Shown here piece after piece: positions 62,793 to 64,000 of a stretch of DNA of 64,000 nucleotides; position 1 is the first letter of the stretch; every line of letters starts with the position of its first letter. The position numbers were made by a program, and so were the translations under genes. Source of the stretch: Paraflavitalea sp. CAU 1676 (GTDB lineage: Bacteria > Bacteroidota > Bacteroidia > Chitinophagales > Chitinophagaceae); the NCBI RefSeq assembly GCF_029223285.1, contig NZ_JARHUJ010000010.1:248001-312000 (forward strand), read 5' to 3'. The notes under the pieces were generated by a model. It saw only the letters and a program-made list of their open reading frames with translations. It ran no database searches and had not been told where the DNA came from.

Positions 62793-63323
62793 ATGAAACG
62801 AGAGATCATCATCCGGCAGGAGGAACCTGCCGATATACCGGCTGTATACGCAATGAACAGCGAAGCTTTTGGACAGGATAAAGAAGCAAAGCTGGTAGAC
62901 GCCTTAAGAAAGAATGATGCCGTTTTTGTGCCCGGACTTTCGCTGGTCGCTACGGCCGACGGAGCAATAGTGGGGCATATCCTCTTTACGAAGATCAAGA
63001 TCGTTGACCAGGGAGGTCATGAGTTTGAGAGCCTGGCATTGGCGCCAATGGCGGTGAGCAAGGCCTTTCAGAAACACGGCATCGGCCGGCAATTAATTGG
63101 CCAGGGTTTGATTGTGGCGAAAGAGCTTGGGTTTACTTCGGTGATCGTACTGGGCCATGAATATTATTATCCGCGCTTTGGATTCCTGCCTTCCAGTAAA
63201 TGGCATATCTATCCGCCTTTCCAGGTACCCGCCAATGTGTACATGGCGATCGAACTGGTGGAAGGCGGTCTGCAGCATGTTACGGGTACCGTGCAGTACC
63301 CGGCGGAGTTTGCGGAGGTGTAA
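62793..63323 (+). CDS. GNAT N-acetyltransferase, YhbS-like
   Basis: 176 aa. Motif A (LAPMAVSKAFQKHGIGRQLI) includes the acetyl-CoA loop QKHGIG, followed by VIVLGHEYYYPRFGF, characteristic of the YhbS-type group. A first-strand motif (ADIPAVYAMNSEAFGQDKEA) is present. Acceptor unknown. Single gene. Confidence 0.9.
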   Translation: MKREIIIRQEEPADIPAVYAMNSEAFGQDKEAKLVDALRKNDAVFVPGLSLVATADGAIVGHILFTKIKIVDQGGHEFESLALAPMAVSKAFQKHGIGRQLIGQGLIVAKELGFTSVIVLGHEYYYPRFGFLPSSKWHIYPPFQVPANVYMAIELVEGGLQHVTGTVQYPAEFAEV

Positions 63324-63512
63324 GATCTTAAACGATGGTTGGTTAACCGACGCCCGACGGCTGTCCTGGTGGATCAGCTAATCCCAGGTTTTATGACTGA
63401 TTGGGCAGACCTTTCTCCTTTATGGGTGACTGAAAAGTGTGGAGCATTGCATTGCCGTTTTTTGCGGGATGGTTGATTTTCTGCGTAAGGTGGAATTAAG
63501 TAAGTTTATGGC

Positions 63513-63905
63513 ATGAAAAGACTTCTGCTCATTGCCTTCGTTTTTACACTGGCCTGTTCTAAAAAGGAAGCAGGTGGATCCGCAACGGAGGCTCAGTTAA
63601 CCGGTTATAGCTGGCAAACCTATGCCTACAGCGTCAACGGTACGGCTGACGCCGACATGGTTACCAGGGTTCCATTTTTCAACTTTGGAAAGGATACACT
63701 TTTCTACCGTCGTATCAACCCCCTTGAGCGTGACACTTTTCTCTATGAGTTCAAGAATGAGCAAAACCTGCGTTTAACCAGGCCCTGGAAGCCGGGTAGC
63801 ATTATCTTTAACCTGAAGATTGAAAGGTTGGACAGCGACAGCCTGGATTTCACCCTCACGGACGGCACGGGCAAAAGTGAGCTCTTCAAAACCAGAAAGT
63901 CGTAG
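63513..63905 (+). CDS. Hypothetical lipoprotein, 130 aa
   Basis: Signal peptide with lipobox (LLLIAFVFTLAC), so the mature protein begins CSKKEAGGS. The rest is beta-rich (YSWQTYAYSVNGTADADMVT, IIFNLKIERLDSDSLDFTLT) and resembles small lipocalin-like Bacteroidota lipoproteins, but I cannot assign a family. It is the last gene of the window. Confidence 0.75.
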   Translation: MKRLLLIAFVFTLACSKKEAGGSATEAQLTGYSWQTYAYSVNGTADADMVTRVPFFNFGKDTLFYRRINPLERDTFLYEFKNEQNLRLTRPWKPGSIIFNLKIERLDSDSLDFTLTDGTGKSELFKTRKS

Positions 63906-64000
63906 AAGTGCCTGGATCATACCACGCGGTTTCAAACCGGCAACCCATAAGGTTTTCCACAACTTTATTCTATCTTCAACGTTTCAACAGTATCGTTTTA

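Overview
The window looks like chromosomal DNA of a Bacteroidota bacterium, most likely the family Chitinophagaceae (Chitinophaga/Niastella-like). The evidence is: many secreted carbohydrate-active enzymes, a hybrid two-component sensor/regulator, three type IX secretion cargo proteins (two with type A-like tails, one with a gliding-motility type B tail), an orphan FtsX/MacB-type ABC permease of the kind expanded in this family, DUF4476, DUF3570 and DUF4266 proteins, start codons without strong Shine-Dalgarno sequences, and a few TAnnTTTG promoter elements. I see no rRNA, tRNA, CRISPR array, insertion sequence or phage gene.

Layout. 1-3.2 kb: a broken small secreted ORF, a lipoprotein and a GH43 glycosidase with a coding remnant after it. 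3.2-4 kb: a loosely repetitive gap. 4-7.5 kb: a GloVer-repeat T9SS cargo protein, a CPCC lipoprotein and a NudK-type Nudix hydrolase. 7.5-8.3 kb: a non-coding stretch with two arrays of 11-bp-period tandem repeats. 8.3-18.7 kb: accessory region of mostly unrecognised small genes, including a VanW-like protein, an ABC permease, a DUF2625 protein, and a tight three-gene unit (unknown protein, AbiEii-like nucleotidyltransferase, DUF3024) that is the best candidate for an undescribed defence or toxin-antitoxin-like system. 18.7-19 kb: another non-coding gap with a third 11-bp array and a phased palindrome.

19-30 kb: a polysaccharide-degradation cluster without SusC/SusD (GH105, hybrid two-component system, GH2 beta-galactosidase, a protein with two GH43 modules), suited to a galactose/arabinose-decorated pectin. 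30-40 kb: housekeeping and miscellaneous genes (MBL hydrolase, DUF6965-like, aminotransferase, alpha/beta hydrolase, ketosynthase III, DUF4476 protein, delta-60 repeat T9SS cargo, YqgE, and a 53-residue membrane protein). 40.4 kb: a well-delimited gene for an unrecognised cytosolic protein. 41.9-44.7 kb: an overlapping thioredoxin / ApbE / DUF4266 / DUF3570 operon, probably an envelope flavinylation or redox module.

44.8-64 kb: a serine hydrolase, a type B T9SS adhesin-like protein, a zinc alcohol dehydrogenase, a divergent SDR/HxlR pair with dyad operators, a second glycoside-hydrolase operon (clan A GH5-like, GH127/146 arabinofuranosidase, GH43-like) followed by an AraC regulator, then a second serine hydrolase, an M20 peptidase, a DJ-1/PfpI protein, a flavodoxin-like oxidoreductase, DUF2461, a GNAT acetyltransferase and a small lipoprotein. 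All family names come from reading motifs by eye; no database search was run.
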